A stretch of 64,000 bases of DNA from Rhodococcus sp. HM1 (GCF_023218075.1 NZ_JALPTB010000013.1:1-64000), one strand, 5' to 3'. Positions 18,602 through 28,197 are shown, counted from the first letter of the stretch. Notes: generated by a model from the sequence alone, not told the origin. Numbers and translations: made by a program.

Positions 18602-19075
18602 CTACGCGCCGGGGACGGCGGGAGCGACGCCGGTCTTCTCGTACTCGGCGAGGATGTCGATGCGACGCTGGTGCCGCTCCTCGTTCGACCAGGGGGTCGC
18701 CAGGAACGCGTCGACGATCGCGAGCGTCTCCTCGAGCGTGTGCATGCGACCACCGATGCCGATGAGCTGCGCGTTGTTGTGCTCGCGGGCGAGCTTGGCG
18801 GTCTCGACGCTCCACGCGAGGGCACAGCGGGCGCCGGGCACCTTGTTCGCGGCGATCTGCTCGCCGTTGCCGCTGCCTCCGAGGACGATGCCGAGGCTGC
18901 CCTCGTCGGCGACGGTGCGGCGGGCCGCCTCGATGCAGAACGCGGGGTAGTCGTCCTGGGCGTCGTATTCGTGTGCGCCGCAGTCGACGGCTTCGTGACC
19001 GTTGGCGGTCAGGTGTTCGATGATCTGGTTCTTACGTTCGAAGCCGGCGTGGTCGGCACCCAGGTAAACGCGCAT
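18602..19075 (-). CDS. rpiB: Ribose-5-phosphate isomerase B
   Basis: A 157-residue enzyme that interconverts ribose 5-phosphate and ribulose 5-phosphate in the pentose phosphate pathway. GADHAG at 6-11 holds the phosphate/sugar-binding Asp-His pair, DDYPAFC follows, and GGSGNGE (66-72) provides the active-site loop; as in mycobacteria, Glu72 replaces the Cys base of E. coli RpiB. AREHNNAQLIGIGGRM is a family hallmark. No good Shine-Dalgarno precedes the ATG, but TAGACT lies eight bases upstream (19089-19084), so a leaderless transcript is possible. nei follows after 12 bp. Confidence 0.97.
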   Translation of the reverse strand: MRVYLGADHAGFERKNQIIEHLTANGHEAVDCGAHEYDAQDDYPAFCIEAARRTVADEGSLGIVLGGSGNGEQIAANKVPGARCALAWSVETAKLAREHNNAQLIGIGGRMHTLEETLAIVDAFLATPWSNEERHQRRIDILAEYEKTGVAPAVPGA

Positions 19076-19200
19076 GAGTCAAGAGTCTAACGAGCCCGAT
19101 GCGGTGCCGACGAACAGCAGGGAGCACCGCGTATGCGGGAGGCCGGCAGCAGTCCGACGGATTGCCTGAATCCTCGGAGCTGCTTGCCGGCCTGCCGGAT

Positions 19201-19845
19201 CTACTCGAAGCTCGGACCCTCGGTCCGGGTGCGCTTGAGTTCGAAGAAGTGTGGGTAGCTCGCGAGCGCGACCACGCCGTCCCACACCTTGCCGGCTTCC
19301 TCGCCGCGCGGGATCTTCGAGAGCACCGGGCCGAAGAACGCGACCCCGTTGACGTGGATCGTGGGGGTTCCCACATCGGGGCCCACCGCGTCCATGCCGG
19401 CGGCGTGGCTCGCGCGCAGCACCTCGTCGTAGGCATCGGTGTCGGCGGCCTTCGCCAGTTCCGGGTCCAGGCCCAGATCGGCGAGCGCCTTGCCGATCAC
19501 GGCGGGGAAGTCGTCGTTGCCCTCGTTGTGGATCTGCGTGCCCAGCGCCGTGTACAGCGGGGCCAGGATCTCGTCACCGTACTTCTGGGCGGCGGCGATC
19601 GCCACACGCACCGGACCCCACGCCTTCTTCATCTTCTCGGCGTACTCGGCGGGCAGGTCGCGTCCCTCGTTGAGGACCGCGAGGCTCATGACGTGGAAAC
19701 GCGCCTCGATGTCGCGCACCTTGGTGACCTCGAGGATCCATCGCGAGGTGATCCAGCACCAGGGGCAGAGCGGGTCGAACCAGAAGTCGGCAGTGTCCTT
19801 GGTGATCGCTTCGCTCACGGGGTCCTTGGCGGTGGCTTCGCTCAC
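19201..19845 (-). CDS. DsbA-family protein, mycothiol-dependent reductase type (Rv2466c-like)
   Basis: A 214-residue thioredoxin-fold protein with a helical insertion. The active site is CPWC (Cys27-Cys30) in [11 protein letters not shown], and a GTPT stretch holds the cis-Pro. There is no signal peptide, so it is cytoplasmic. The M. tuberculosis orthologue reduces substrates with mycothiol and activates nitro-prodrugs (recalled). The GTG at 19845 has GAGGAGA upstream at correct spacing; a second in-frame GTG nine codons later repeats the same VSEA start. It precedes rpiB and nei on the same strand and is divergent from a ferredoxin reductase at 20009. Confidence 0.9.
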   Translation of the reverse strand: MSEATAKDPVSEAITKDTADFWFDPLCPWCWITSRWILEVTKVRDIEARFHVMSLAVLNEGRDLPAEYAEKMKKAWGPVRVAIAAAQKYGDEILAPLYTALGTQIHNEGNDDFPAVIGKALADLGLDPELAKAADTDAYDEVLRASHAAGMDAVGPDVGTPTIHVNGVAFFGPVLSKIPRGEEAGKVWDGVVALASYPHFFELKRTRTEGPSFE

Positions 19846-20008
19846 GGAATTCTCCTCAGATGTCCCGTCGTCGACACGTCGACGACAACCGATGCTGTCG
19901 ACAGCACAACGTCGCAGCAAGCCGGATTCTTCCCGAACCGCACCAGCGCCCGCGCGGCACACCGTACGGTCGAATCGAACCGCACGACTCGTGACACGGG
20001 AGACTGCG

Positions 20009-21241
20009 ATGCCCAGCGAAGAAACGTTCGTGATCGTCGGCGGCGGACTGGCCGGTGCCAAGACCGCCGAGGAACTGCGCGCCCGCGATTTCCTCGGGCA
20101 CATCGTGCTGCTCGGCACCGAGGAGCATCTGCCCTACGAGCGACCGCCGCTGTCGAAGGAGTATTTCGCCGGCAACAAGCGGTTGCTGGACTTCACCGTC
20201 CAACGCGGCGACTGGTATCGCGACCACCGGATCGAGCTGCGCCTGGGCACCACCGTCACGGCGCTGGATCCGGCCGCACACACGGTGACGCTGCCGGACG
20301 ACTCGGCGCTGCACTACGACAAGCTGGCGCTCGCAACCGGCTCGCGGCCCCGGACGATCCCACTGCCGGGCGCCGACGCGTCGGGGGTGTACGTGTTGCG
20401 CACCGTCGACGACGCGGACGCGCTGCTCTCGGTGGTGCGCGCGGACGGGGCCCGCCTGGTGATCGTCGGCGCCGGCTGGATCGGGCTCGAGGTCGCCGCG
20501 AACGCCCGCGGGCACGGCGCGGAGGTGACGGTTCTCGAGACGGCCGCACAGCCGTTGCAGGCCGCGCTGGGCCCCGAGATCGGTGCCGTGTTCGCGGACC
20601 TGCACCGCGCGCACGGCGTCGACCTGCGGTTGCAGACGTCGGTCGAGGAGATCGTCGTCGAATCGGGTCGGGCCACCGGGGTGCGCCTCGGCGACGGCAG
20701 TGTCGTCCCCGCCGACGCGGTGCTGCTCGCCGTCGGCGCGGTGCCGAACATCGAGCTCGCCCGGGAGGCGGGGCTCGCCGTCGACGGCGGGGTCCTCGTC
20801 GACAGCACGCTGACCACCAGCGACCCGGACATCGTCGCGGTCGGCGACATCGCCGAGGCCGAGCATCCGGTGCTCGGCGGCCGGGTCCGCGTCGAGCACT
20901 GGGCGAACGCGTTGAACCAGCCGGCGGTCGCGGCGGCGACGATGCTGGGCCGGCCGGCGTCCTACGAGCGGCTCCCCTACTTCTTCACCGACCAGTACGA
21001 CCTGGGCATGGAGTACGTGGGGCACGCGCCGCGCGATGCGACGGTCGTGACCCGCGGCGACGTCGCGGGCCTGCAGTTCCTGGCGTTCTGGCTCGACTCC
21101 GACGACCGGGTGCGGGCGGGGATGAACGTCAACATCTGGGATGCCGGCGACGAGATCCGCGCGCTGCTGGGCTCCGGCACCGCCGTGGATCGGGCGAGGC
21201 TCGCCGATCCGGGTGTGGCGCTGGCCGATCTCGCGGGGTGA
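20009..21241 (+). CDS. NAD(P)/FAD-dependent ferredoxin reductase
   Basis: A 410-residue pyridine-nucleotide-disulfide-oxidoreductase-like flavoprotein of the type that feeds electrons to ferredoxins for P450s and Rieske oxygenases. The FAD Rossmann motif GGGLAG is at 11-16, the NAD motif GAGWIG at 154-159, and VGDIAE near the C-terminal half is the second FAD contact. No redox-active CxxxxC is present, which fits a ferredoxin reductase rather than a disulfide reductase. ATG at 20009 follows GGGAGA. It lies between the DsbA-like gene and pepN, a place where mycobacteria have no such gene (recalled). It could supply the ferredoxin at 40469, but that link is speculative. Confidence 0.9.
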   Translation: MPSEETFVIVGGGLAGAKTAEELRARDFLGHIVLLGTEEHLPYERPPLSKEYFAGNKRLLDFTVQRGDWYRDHRIELRLGTTVTALDPAAHTVTLPDDSALHYDKLALATGSRPRTIPLPGADASGVYVLRTVDDADALLSVVRADGARLVIVGAGWIGLEVAANARGHGAEVTVLETAAQPLQAALGPEIGAVFADLHRAHGVDLRLQTSVEEIVVESGRATGVRLGDGSVVPADAVLLAVGAVPNIELAREAGLAVDGGVLVDSTLTTSDPDIVAVGDIAEAEHPVLGGRVRVEHWANALNQPAVAAATMLGRPASYERLPYFFTDQYDLGMEYVGHAPRDATVVTRGDVAGLQFLAFWLDSDDRVRAGMNVNIWDAGDEIRALLGSGTAVDRARLADPGVALADLAG

Positions 21242-21333
21242 GCTTCACCGCCCGCAGCGGGTCCGACGGGTCCACGGCGTCCGCACGTGGTGGGATTGGT
21301 TCGTCGCAACCCGTCGTGTAGAAGGAGATCTTC

Positions 21334-23916
21334 GTGGCACCACCGAATCTGACCCGTGAGCAGGCTGCTGAACGGGCCGCGATCCTGTCGGTCGACAACT
21401 ACCGCATCGAACTCGATCTCACCGACGGCGCGGGCGCACCCGGCACCACCACGTTCCGTTCGATCACGACGGTCACGTTCGGCGCCACCGAGGGTGCGTC
21501 GACGTTCATCGACCTGATCGCGCAGAAGGTGAACTCGGCGACGCTCAACGGCTCCCCCATCGACGTGTCCGGTTACACCGAGGACACCGGTCTGGCGCTG
21601 TCCGGGCTGTCCGAACGCAACGAACTGGTCGTCGACGCGAACTGCCTGTACACGAATACAGGTGAGGGTCTGCACCGGTTCGTCGATCCCACCGACGGTG
21701 CGGTGTACCTGTACTCGCAGTTCGAGACGGCCGACGCCAAGCGCATGTTCGCGTGCTTCGACCAGCCGGACCTGAAGGCCACGTTCGACCTCTCGGTGAC
21801 CGCGCCGGAGGACTGGGCGGTGATCTCCAACGCCGAGACGGTGCAGACCGTCGCCGCCACGCCCGGCAAGCACATCTTCCGCACGACACCGCGGATGAGC
21901 ACCTATCTGGTCGCGCTGATCGCCGGCCCGTACTCGGTGTGGACGGATGCGTACACCGACGAGCACGGCACGATTCCGCTGGGCATCTACTGCCGCGCGT
22001 CGCTCGCAGAGTTCATGGACGCCGACCGGCTGTTCACCGAGACGAAGCAGGGCTTCGACTTCTATCACCGCAACTTCGGGGTGCCCTACGCGTTCGGCAA
22101 GTACGACCAGTTGTTCGTGCCGGAGTTCAACGCGGGCGCGATGGAGAACGCCGGGGCCGTCACGTTCCTCGAGGACTACGTCTTCCGGTCGAAGGTGACC
22201 CGCGCGTCGTACGAGCGTCGCGCCGAGACGGTGCTCCACGAAATGGCGCACATGTGGTTCGGCGACCTCGTGACCATGCGCTGGTGGGACGATCTGTGGC
22301 TCAACGAGTCGTTCGCGACGTTCGCCTCGGTGCTGTGCCAGTCCCGCGCGACCGAGTACACCAACGCGTGGACGACGTTCGCGAACGTCGAGAAGTCGTG
22401 GGCGTACCGGCAGGATCAGCTGCCGTCGACGCATCCGATCGCCGCGGACATCCCCGATCTGGCGGCCGTCGAGGTCAACTTCGACGGCATCACCTACGCG
22501 AAGGGCGCGTCGGTGCTCAAGCAGCTCGTCGCGTACGTCGGCGAGGAACCGTTCCTGGCGGGTCTGCGCGACTACTTCCGCGACCACGCCTACGACAACG
22601 CGACCTTCGACGATCTGCTCGCCGCGCTCGAGAAGGCGTCGGGCCGCGACCTGTCCGGGTGGGGCGCGCAGTGGCTCAAGACGACGGGCCTGAACATCAT
22701 GCGCCCCGATTTCGAGGTCGACGCCGACGGGAAGTTCACCCGGTTCACGGTCGTGCAGGAGGGAGCGCAGCCGGGTGAAGGCGAGTTCCGGGTGCACCGC
22801 CTGGCGATCGGCGTGTACGACGACGACGGTTCCGGGAAGCTGCTGCGCACCCACCGCGTCGAGATCGATGTCGATGCCGCCGCCCGCACCGACGTGCCGG
22901 AGCTCGTCGGGGTGCCGCGCGGGCAGTTCGTGCTCGTCAACGACGACGACCTGACGTACTGCTCGGTGCGGCTCGACGAGCAGTCGCTGCGCACGGTGAT
23001 CGAGCGGGTCGGCGACATCGCCGAGCCGCTGCCCCGCACGCTCGTGTGGTCGGCGGCGTGGGAGATGACGCGGCAGGCCGAGCTCAAGGCCCGCGAGTTC
23101 GTGGCGCTCGTGCAGCGCGGTGTGGCCGCCGAGAGCGAGGTGGGTGTCGTGCAACGGCTGCTCATGCAGGCACACACCGCGCTGGGCAGCTACGCGGATC
23201 CGGCGTGGGCGGACAGCCAGGGCTGGGCGGACTACGCGAACCGGCTGCTGGAACTGGCCCGCGCGGCCGAGCCGGGATCCGATCATCAGCTCGCCTTCGT
23301 CAACGCCCTGACCACGGCGCAGTTGTCGGCGTGGCACACCGAGGTGCTCGCCGAGCTGCTCGCCGCCGATCCGTCGACGGTGGGGTTGCCGGGGCTGGTC
23401 GTCGACACGGATCTGCGGTGGCGGATCGTGCAGGCGCTCGCCGCGGCCGGAGAGATCGACGCCGACGGTGTCGAGTCCCCGGTGATCGACGCGGAGGCCG
23501 AGCGCGATCCGACGGCCGCCGGTGCCCGTCAGGCGGCGGCCGCGCGGGCGGCCCGTCCGCAGGCGGCGGTCAAGGAACAGGTGTGGCAGACGGTGATCTT
23601 CGACGACACGGTCCCGAACATCACCGCCCGTGCGATCATCGGCGGGTTCGCCCCGGCCGGCCAGAGCGAACTGCTCGAGCCGTACGTGGCGCGGTACTTC
23701 GCGGACGTTCCGGGCGTGTGGGAGCGGCGATCGAGCGAGGTCGCGCAGACCGTCGTGGTCGGCCTGTACCCGGCGTGGTCGATCTCGGAGGCGTCGGTCG
23801 CGGCGGCCGACGAGTTCCTCGCCGGTGACCTGCCGCCCGCGCTGCGCCGGCTCGTCGTCGAGGGCCGCGCCGGCATCGTGCGGTCGCTGAAGGCCCGCGC
23901 CTTCGACGCCTCCTGA
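21334..23916 (+). CDS. pepN: Aminopeptidase N, M1 family
   Basis: An 860-residue cytoplasmic zinc metallopeptidase that removes N-terminal residues from peptides. GAMEN (268-272) binds the substrate amino terminus, HEMAH (302-306) with Glu325 (NESFA) binds zinc, and a long helical C-terminal domain follows. Length and motifs are those of actinobacterial PepN. The GTG at 21334 has AGAAGGAG seven bases upstream. It follows the ferredoxin reductase after 92 bp and ends before a 19-bp terminator hairpin. The order DsbA-like, pepN, DUF5130 matches mycobacteria apart from the inserted reductase. Confidence 0.98.
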   Translation: MAPPNLTREQAAERAAILSVDNYRIELDLTDGAGAPGTTTFRSITTVTFGATEGASTFIDLIAQKVNSATLNGSPIDVSGYTEDTGLALSGLSERNELVVDANCLYTNTGEGLHRFVDPTDGAVYLYSQFETADAKRMFACFDQPDLKATFDLSVTAPEDWAVISNAETVQTVAATPGKHIFRTTPRMSTYLVALIAGPYSVWTDAYTDEHGTIPLGIYCRASLAEFMDADRLFTETKQGFDFYHRNFGVPYAFGKYDQLFVPEFNAGAMENAGAVTFLEDYVFRSKVTRASYERRAETVLHEMAHMWFGDLVTMRWWDDLWLNESFATFASVLCQSRATEYTNAWTTFANVEKSWAYRQDQLPSTHPIAADIPDLAAVEVNFDGITYAKGASVLKQLVAYVGEEPFLAGLRDYFRDHAYDNATFDDLLAALEKASGRDLSGWGAQWLKTTGLNIMRPDFEVDADGKFTRFTVVQEGAQPGEGEFRVHRLAIGVYDDDGSGKLLRTHRVEIDVDAAARTDVPELVGVPRGQFVLVNDDDLTYCSVRLDEQSLRTVIERVGDIAEPLPRTLVWSAAWEMTRQAELKAREFVALVQRGVAAESEVGVVQRLLMQAHTALGSYADPAWADSQGWADYANRLLELARAAEPGSDHQLAFVNALTTAQLSAWHTEVLAELLAADPSTVGLPGLVVDTDLRWRIVQALAAAGEIDADGVESPVIDAEAERDPTAAGARQAAAARAARPQAAVKEQVWQTVIFDDTVPNITARAIIGGFAPAGQSELLEPYVARYFADVPGVWERRSSEVAQTVVVGLYPAWSISEASVAAADEFLAGDLPPALRRLVVEGRAGIVRSLKARAFDAS

Positions 23917-23956
23917 AACCGGCTGCGAACCGAACTGAGCTGCACACCGAACCGAG

Positions 23957-23997
23957 GGGGGTGTCTCCCTGCTGCCGAGCAGCAGGGAGACACCCCC
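23957..23997. terminator. Bidirectional terminator, pepN / DUF5130
   Basis: A perfect 19-bp stem, GGGGGTGTCTCCCTGCTGC paired with its complement, around a three-base CGA loop, between convergent ends at 23916 and 24048. It is one of the longest uninterrupted hairpins in the window. Confidence 0.85.
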
Positions 23998-24047
23998 TCA
24001 GTGGTAAGCGCCGGAAACCGAGGTGCCGGAGCCGGAAGTGCCGGGAA

Positions 24048-24530
24048 TCAGGGCGCGACGATCGCGTTGGCGATGACGCGGACGGCGCTGACCAGGCCGT
24101 CGAGAAGGTGGCCCTGGCCGAAGGACGCGACCGCGGCGGTCACGCCGAGCTGCGCGACACGGTCCGTGACGCGGTCCGCGACGTCGACGCCGCTGCGGAT
24201 CTGGATCGACCGCTGGTTCGGATAGACCGCGATGAGCACCGAACGCGCCGCCTCGGGGGTCTGCGGGAAGACCGCGTCGGTCGCCGCCGCCGGGTCCGTC
24301 GCATCGCCGATGTAGACGTTGAACCGCACCTTGGTGGCGCGGGTGGCCTCGGAGAGCGCATCGTCGAGCGCGATCAGGTCCCGCTCGGCGAACGGCGGGT
24401 TCTCGTCGAACGTGTGGTCGAGGCCGGCCGGGATGGCCCGCGAGATGCGTCCGCTCGCCGTCAGTGCGGCGGCGTACGGCAGGTTCTCCGGCGCGATTGC
24501 CGGGGCGTGGATCACGTCACCACTTGCCAC
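24048..24530 (-). CDS. DUF5130 family protein (Rv2468c-like)
   Basis: A 160-residue soluble protein without known activity. It resembles the TPM-like DUF5130 group: an N-terminal leader up to about residue 40, then a mixed alpha/beta core with VRFNVYIGD and a C-terminal amphipathic helix region (GQGHLLDGLVSAVRVIANAIV). The GTG at 24530 has GGAGG eight bases upstream and overlaps the end of the ctaJ-like gene by 14 bp, so the two are translationally linked. That coupling to a cytochrome oxidase subunit hints at a role near the respiratory complex (inference). Confidence 0.85.
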   Translation of the reverse strand: MASGDVIHAPAIAPENLPYAAALTASGRISRAIPAGLDHTFDENPPFAERDLIALDDALSEATRATKVRFNVYIGDATDPAAATDAVFPQTPEAARSVLIAVYPNQRSIQIRSGVDVADRVTDRVAQLGVTAAVASFGQGHLLDGLVSAVRVIANAIVAP

Positions 24531-24774
24531 TTGCGGTACCTCCGATCAGTTCCGTCGCCGAACCGGCGTGTCCGTGCCCACCGTGGTGTCCGTGTCCGGT
24601 CACCTCGTCGACAGCGCTCCACAGCACCGGCTCGTGATCCCACTTGTCGCCGAGCTTGTACTCGGGCGGATTCGGGGTCGCGTACTTCGGCCCGATGTAG
24701 CCCAGCCCCGCGACGATCAGGATCACCAGCAATGGGATGCCCACGAATATCAGGGTTGTCTCGAGAATGCTCAC
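24517..24774 (-). CDS. ctaJ: Small membrane protein, cytochrome aa3 oxidase subunit CtaJ-like
   Basis: An 85-residue protein with one N-terminal transmembrane helix (about 5-28, LETTLIFVGIPLLVILIVAGLGYIG) and a His/Gly-rich C-terminal tail (GHGHHGGHGHAG). Position between DUF5130 and the HNH gene, size and topology match the mycobacterial supercomplex subunit CtaJ (recalled). No ribosome binding site precedes the GTG at 24774, but TACCGT lies seven bases upstream, which suggests a leaderless transcript. The His cluster could bind metal; that is only an inference. Confidence 0.7.
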   Translation of the reverse strand: MSILETTLIFVGIPLLVILIVAGLGYIGPKYATPNPPEYKLGDKWDHEPVLWSAVDEVTGHGHHGGHGHAGSATELIGGTASGKW

Positions 24775-24838
24775 ACCGCAAACGGTAGCCCAGCCGGTAC
24801 CATCCCGGCGCACTTGGCCCGGGATGTCTCCGTTGCGC

Positions 24839-25465
24839 TCAGGCGGCGCCCTCTCCCAGATACGGCAACCAGGTCGGATGCAGCTCCGGCAGGGTGGCCA
24901 GCAGACGCCAGTGCCGGCCCTTCGGCGGCACCAGTGAGGCCCGCAACGTCCAGCCCAGTTCGCTGAGCAACCGGTCTGCTTTCTTGTGGTTGCACGACGC
25001 GCAGCAGGCGACGCAGTTCTCCCAGGAATGCTCGCCACCGCGGCTGCGCGGAACGACGTGATCGATGGTTTCGGCCTTGGCGCCGCAGTAGGCGCACCGG
25101 TTGCCGTCCCGGTGCATGAGCGCGGCCCGGGTCATCGGCACCCGCGCGTGGTAGGGCACGCGGACGAAGGTGCGCAGCCGGATCACCGAGGGAAGCTGCA
25201 CGGACCGTTCCGCCGAGTGCACGACCGGTGCCTGCGGGTCCTCGTGCACCGTGTCGGCCTTGCCGCAGGTCATGAGCACCACCGCGCGGCGCGCCGGCAG
25301 CGCGGTCAGCGGTTCGAAGGTGGCGTTGAGCAGCAGCACCCTCAACGCGAACCAGTCCGGTAGGGCACCGGGGTCGCGCACGACCCGCAGAGTGTTGGCC
25401 CCCGGGACCCCGTCGAGGGTCTCCGCGGGCGGGAGTTGTCGATGTGCGCTGCTGCGGTGCTTCAT
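24839..25465 (-). CDS. HNH endonuclease-family protein (Rv2469c-like)
   Basis: A 208-residue protein with a C-terminal HNH nuclease domain: CAYCG (Cys124, Cys127), IDHVVPRSRGG (Asp135-His136), ENCVACCASCN (Asn150, Cys155, Cys158), so the zinc knuckle and catalytic His are present. The N-terminal half (VLLLNATFEPLTALPARRAVVLM) is the conserved leader seen in chromosomal actinobacterial HNH proteins, which are not linked to mobile elements. ATG at 25465 has GGAGG four bases upstream; an in-frame start at 25534 would add 23 residues. It lies upstream of the ctaJ-like gene, and its function is not known. Confidence 0.88.
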   Translation of the reverse strand: MKHRSSAHRQLPPAETLDGVPGANTLRVVRDPGALPDWFALRVLLLNATFEPLTALPARRAVVLMTCGKADTVHEDPQAPVVHSAERSVQLPSVIRLRTFVRVPYHARVPMTRAALMHRDGNRCAYCGAKAETIDHVVPRSRGGEHSWENCVACCASCNHKKADRLLSELGWTLRASLVPPKGRHWRLLATLPELHPTWLPYLGEGAA

Positions 25466-25627
25466 GCGACCTCCGGAAGACTGGCAATAGTGCACCACGG
25501 ATGCCGCGACATCGCACCCCGAATTCGCCGACATGTTGCGGTCGGGGTGTGAACGTCCCGTACCGCCCCGGCGCCCTTACTGCAGAAGCAGGCACAATGG
25601 GCGGGCGAGAGGGAATGGTGAGCAACG

Positions 25628-26020
25628 ATGAGTGACGAGCAGACCTTCTACGACGCGATCGGTGGGGCCGAGACGTTTCGGAAGATCACCGCGCGCTTCT
25701 ACGAAGAGGTCGCCAAGGACGAGGTCGTCCGGCCGCTGTATCCGGAGGAGGATCTGGGCCCGGCGGAGCGCCGCATGCGCATGTTCCTCGAACAGTACTG
25801 GGGCGGTCCCCGCACCTACTCCGACGAGCGGGGGCACCCGCGGCTGCGGATGCGCCACCACCCGTTCAAGATCGGCCCGATCGAGCGGGACGCGTGGCTG
25901 CGGTGCATGCACACCGCGATCGCCTCGATCGACGACACCACGCTCGACGCCGCGCATCGCCGCCAGTTGCTCGACTACATCGACATGGCCGCCGACTCGC
26001 TGATGAACTCGCCGATCTGA
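25628..26020 (+). CDS. glbO: Truncated hemoglobin, group II (trHbO)
   Basis: A 130-residue 2-on-2 globin. By comparison with M. tuberculosis GlbO (numbering offset of two, recalled), Tyr25 is B10, Tyr38 is CD1, His77 is the proximal F8 ligand in RHHPFKI, and Trp90 is the G8 Trp in ERDAWLRCM, so every signature of the O type is kept. It probably binds O2 or detoxifies NO and peroxides near the membrane. It is divergent from the HNH gene, with which it also pairs in mycobacteria, and converges on a cupin gene with a 24-bp gap. Confidence 0.97.
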   Translation: MSDEQTFYDAIGGAETFRKITARFYEEVAKDEVVRPLYPEEDLGPAERRMRMFLEQYWGGPRTYSDERGHPRLRMRHHPFKIGPIERDAWLRCMHTAIASIDDTTLDAAHRRQLLDYIDMAADSLMNSPI

Positions 26021-26044
26021 CCCCTTCCGGCGCGGTTCGGCGGC

Positions 26045-26467
26045 TCAGCCGCGGCCGAGCACCGACCGGATTCTGGTCACGACGCGCAGCGCGAACGCGA
26101 TCGGCGCGGGGAGGCTCCGGCGCAGGATCGCGTGCTTGCGCACGTATTCGGGGACCTGCCAGACCGCCCAGGTTCCGGCGCGGAACAGGGCGGCGTCCCC
26201 GGCACGCAACGTGCGGGGCGGGAAGTCGTCGGCGGACACGGTGACGGCGCCGTCGACGATGTGCACGATCTCGTCGACGGCGAAGTACCAGTTGAACCGG
26301 CCCGCGGTGCAGTCCCAGACGTGCGTCGTCGTGGTCCGATCCGTGCTGGTCGACCACTGGCCGCAGCGCGCGCGGGGGTCGCCCGCGATGATCCAGGCGG
26401 GGTCGATCGGGTCGTCGGCGAGCTCGACGTCGTCGAGGCGGGCAGCCACCACGGATGTCCGTTTCAT
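26045..26467 (-). CDS. Cupin-domain protein (DUF861/cupin_3 type)
   Basis: A 140-residue small cupin. WDCTAGRFNWYFAVDEIVHIVDGAVTVSADD is the first cupin motif region and RAGDAALFRAGTWAVWQVPE the second, the pattern of cupin_3 proteins such as ureidoglycine aminohydrolase relatives. The usual metal His residues are only partly kept, so catalysis is uncertain. ATG at 26467 is taken over an upstream in-frame start at 26578, since the extra N-terminal stretch is not cupin-like. It is divergent from the GH13 gene. Confidence 0.8.
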   Translation of the reverse strand: MKRTSVVAARLDDVELADDPIDPAWIIAGDPRARCGQWSTSTDRTTTTHVWDCTAGRFNWYFAVDEIVHIVDGAVTVSADDFPPRTLRAGDAALFRAGTWAVWQVPEYVRKHAILRRSLPAPIAFALRVVTRIRSVLGRG

Positions 26468-26542
26468 GCCGATCGTCCTATCACGCGGGGTCCCCCGGCC
26501 GCGACCTCGTGACTCGCCTCCCACGACACCCGCGGCCGAGAT

Positions 26543-26565
26543 TTGACACCATGTTTGCGTGTCAA
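26543..26565. promoter_or_regulatory. Inverted repeat spanning the glucosidase start codon
   Basis: TTGACAC (26543-26549) and GTGTCAA (26559-26565) are exact inverted repeats separated by nine bases; the second arm contains the GTG start codon. It could be an operator blocking transcription or a hairpin covering the start. No Shine-Dalgarno sequence is visible between them. Confidence 0.45.
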
Positions 26566-28160
26566 GGCCGCAGAGCACGTCGTCCCCGGCACCTCCTTTT
26601 CCGGTGCCCTGGTGGCGCGATGCCGTCTTCTACCAGATCTATCCGCGGTCGTTCGCCGACGCGAACGGTGACGGTGTCGGCGATCTCGCCGGCATCCGTG
26701 AGCGCCTCGGTTACGTCGAACTGCTCGGTGTCGACGCGATCTGGCTGAACCCGGTGATGCGGTCCCCCATGGCCGATCACGGTTACGACGTGTCCGATCC
26801 CCGGGACATCGATCCGCTGTTCGGCGATCTCGACGACTTCGACGAACTGGTCCGGGAGGCGCATGCCCGGCGGATCCGCGTCGTGATGGATCTGGTGCCG
26901 AACCACACCAGCAACGAGCACCCGTGGTTCCGCGCCGCCCTCGCCGCACCGCCGGGCAGCCGCGAACGCGCCCGCTACCACTTCCGCGACGGCCGGGGTC
27001 CCGGCGGCGACGAGCCCCCGAACAACTGGCCGAGCATCTTCGGCGGTCCCGCCTGGACGCGGATCACCGAACCCGACGGCACCCCCGGCCAGTGGTATCT
27101 GCACCTGTTCGCCCCCGAACAACCCGACCTCAACTGGGGCAACGAAGAGGTCTTCGCGGATCTGGAACGGACCCTGCGGTTCTGGCTGGATCGGGGCGTC
27201 GACGGCTTCCGCATCGACGTCGCGCACGGCATGGCCAAACCGGACGGCCTGCCGGACCACGACGGGTGGCAGTCGAACAAGCTGCTCTCGCACTTCGACA
27301 CCGATCCGCGGTTCAACGATCCGAACGTGCACCACATCCACCGGCGGATCCGGAAGGTCTTCGACGAGTACCCGCACGCGGTGGCGATCGGCGAGATCTG
27401 GGTGCACGACCCGCAGCGGTTCGCGGAGTATCTGCGCCCGGACGAGCTGCATCTCGGATTCGACTTCCACCTGGCGCTGACCGGCTGGGACGCGACCGCG
27501 ATCCGGGAGGCGATCGAGGGTTCGCTCGCCGCGGTCGCTCCGGTGCAGGGAACCCCGACGTGGACGCTGTCCAATCACGACGTCTCCCGGGAGGTCACCA
27601 GGTTCGGCGGCGGTCCGGCCGGGATCGCGCGGGCCCGGGCGATGCTGCTCGTCGAACTGGCGCTGCCGGGGGCGGTGTTCGTCTACAACGGAGCCGAACT
27701 CGGGCTCGCCGATGTCGACCTGCCCGACGAGGCCCTGCAGGATCCGGTGTGGAAGCGGTCCGGGTACACGGACCGCGGTCGCGACGGCTGCCGGGTTCCG
27801 CTGCCGTGGGAGGGCGACCGGCCGCCGTTCGGGTTCACCTCGGCCGCGCAGGGCTGGTTACCGCAGCCGGAGGACTGGGCGGAGCTGACCGCCGAACGCC
27901 AGCTCGAGGACGTGACGTCGATGCTGTCGCTGTACCGGGCGGCGCTCGAGCTGCGCCGTCGCCGCCCGGAGTTGTCCGGCGGGATCGATTGGTACGGAAG
28001 CCCACCCGGATGCCTGGCGTTCCGGCGGCAGGGCGGGCTGACGTGCGCGCTCAACACCACGGACGATCCGGTGCCGCTGCCCCCGGGTGCGGTGCTGCTC
28101 GCCAGCGCACCGGGTGTGGACACCCACCTGCCGCCGAACAGCGCGGCCTGGTTGCTGTGA
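26559..28160 (+). CDS. aglA: GH13 alpha-glucosidase (AglA-like)
   Basis: A 533-residue glycoside hydrolase family 13 enzyme that would release glucose from alpha-glucosides such as maltose, isomaltose or trehalose-type substrates. It has YQIYPRSFADANGDGVGDL (25-43), DLVPNHTS (111-118), nucleophile Asp220 in GFRIDVAHG, acid/base Glu279 in GEIWV, and Asp341 in SNHDVSR. It has no signal peptide, so it is intracellular. The position next to glbO matches Rv2471 aglA (recalled). The GTG at 26559 is used; the alternative ATG at 26551 is in another frame. Confidence 0.93.
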   Translation: MSRPQSTSSPAPPFPVPWWRDAVFYQIYPRSFADANGDGVGDLAGIRERLGYVELLGVDAIWLNPVMRSPMADHGYDVSDPRDIDPLFGDLDDFDELVREAHARRIRVVMDLVPNHTSNEHPWFRAALAAPPGSRERARYHFRDGRGPGGDEPPNNWPSIFGGPAWTRITEPDGTPGQWYLHLFAPEQPDLNWGNEEVFADLERTLRFWLDRGVDGFRIDVAHGMAKPDGLPDHDGWQSNKLLSHFDTDPRFNDPNVHHIHRRIRKVFDEYPHAVAIGEIWVHDPQRFAEYLRPDELHLGFDFHLALTGWDATAIREAIEGSLAAVAPVQGTPTWTLSNHDVSREVTRFGGGPAGIARARAMLLVELALPGAVFVYNGAELGLADVDLPDEALQDPVWKRSGYTDRGRDGCRVPLPWEGDRPPFGFTSAAQGWLPQPEDWAELTAERQLEDVTSMLSLYRAALELRRRRPELSGGIDWYGSPPGCLAFRRQGGLTCALNTTDDPVPLPPGAVLLASAPGVDTHLPPNSAAWLL

Positions 28161-28197
28161 CACCGGAACGGCCGCCACGGTTACGAAAAGCTGTGCG

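Noticed and set aside
24839-25465. HNH gene as a mobile intron or restriction element
   Set aside because: It lies in a conserved chromosomal neighbourhood, with no intron, methylase or repeat nearby.
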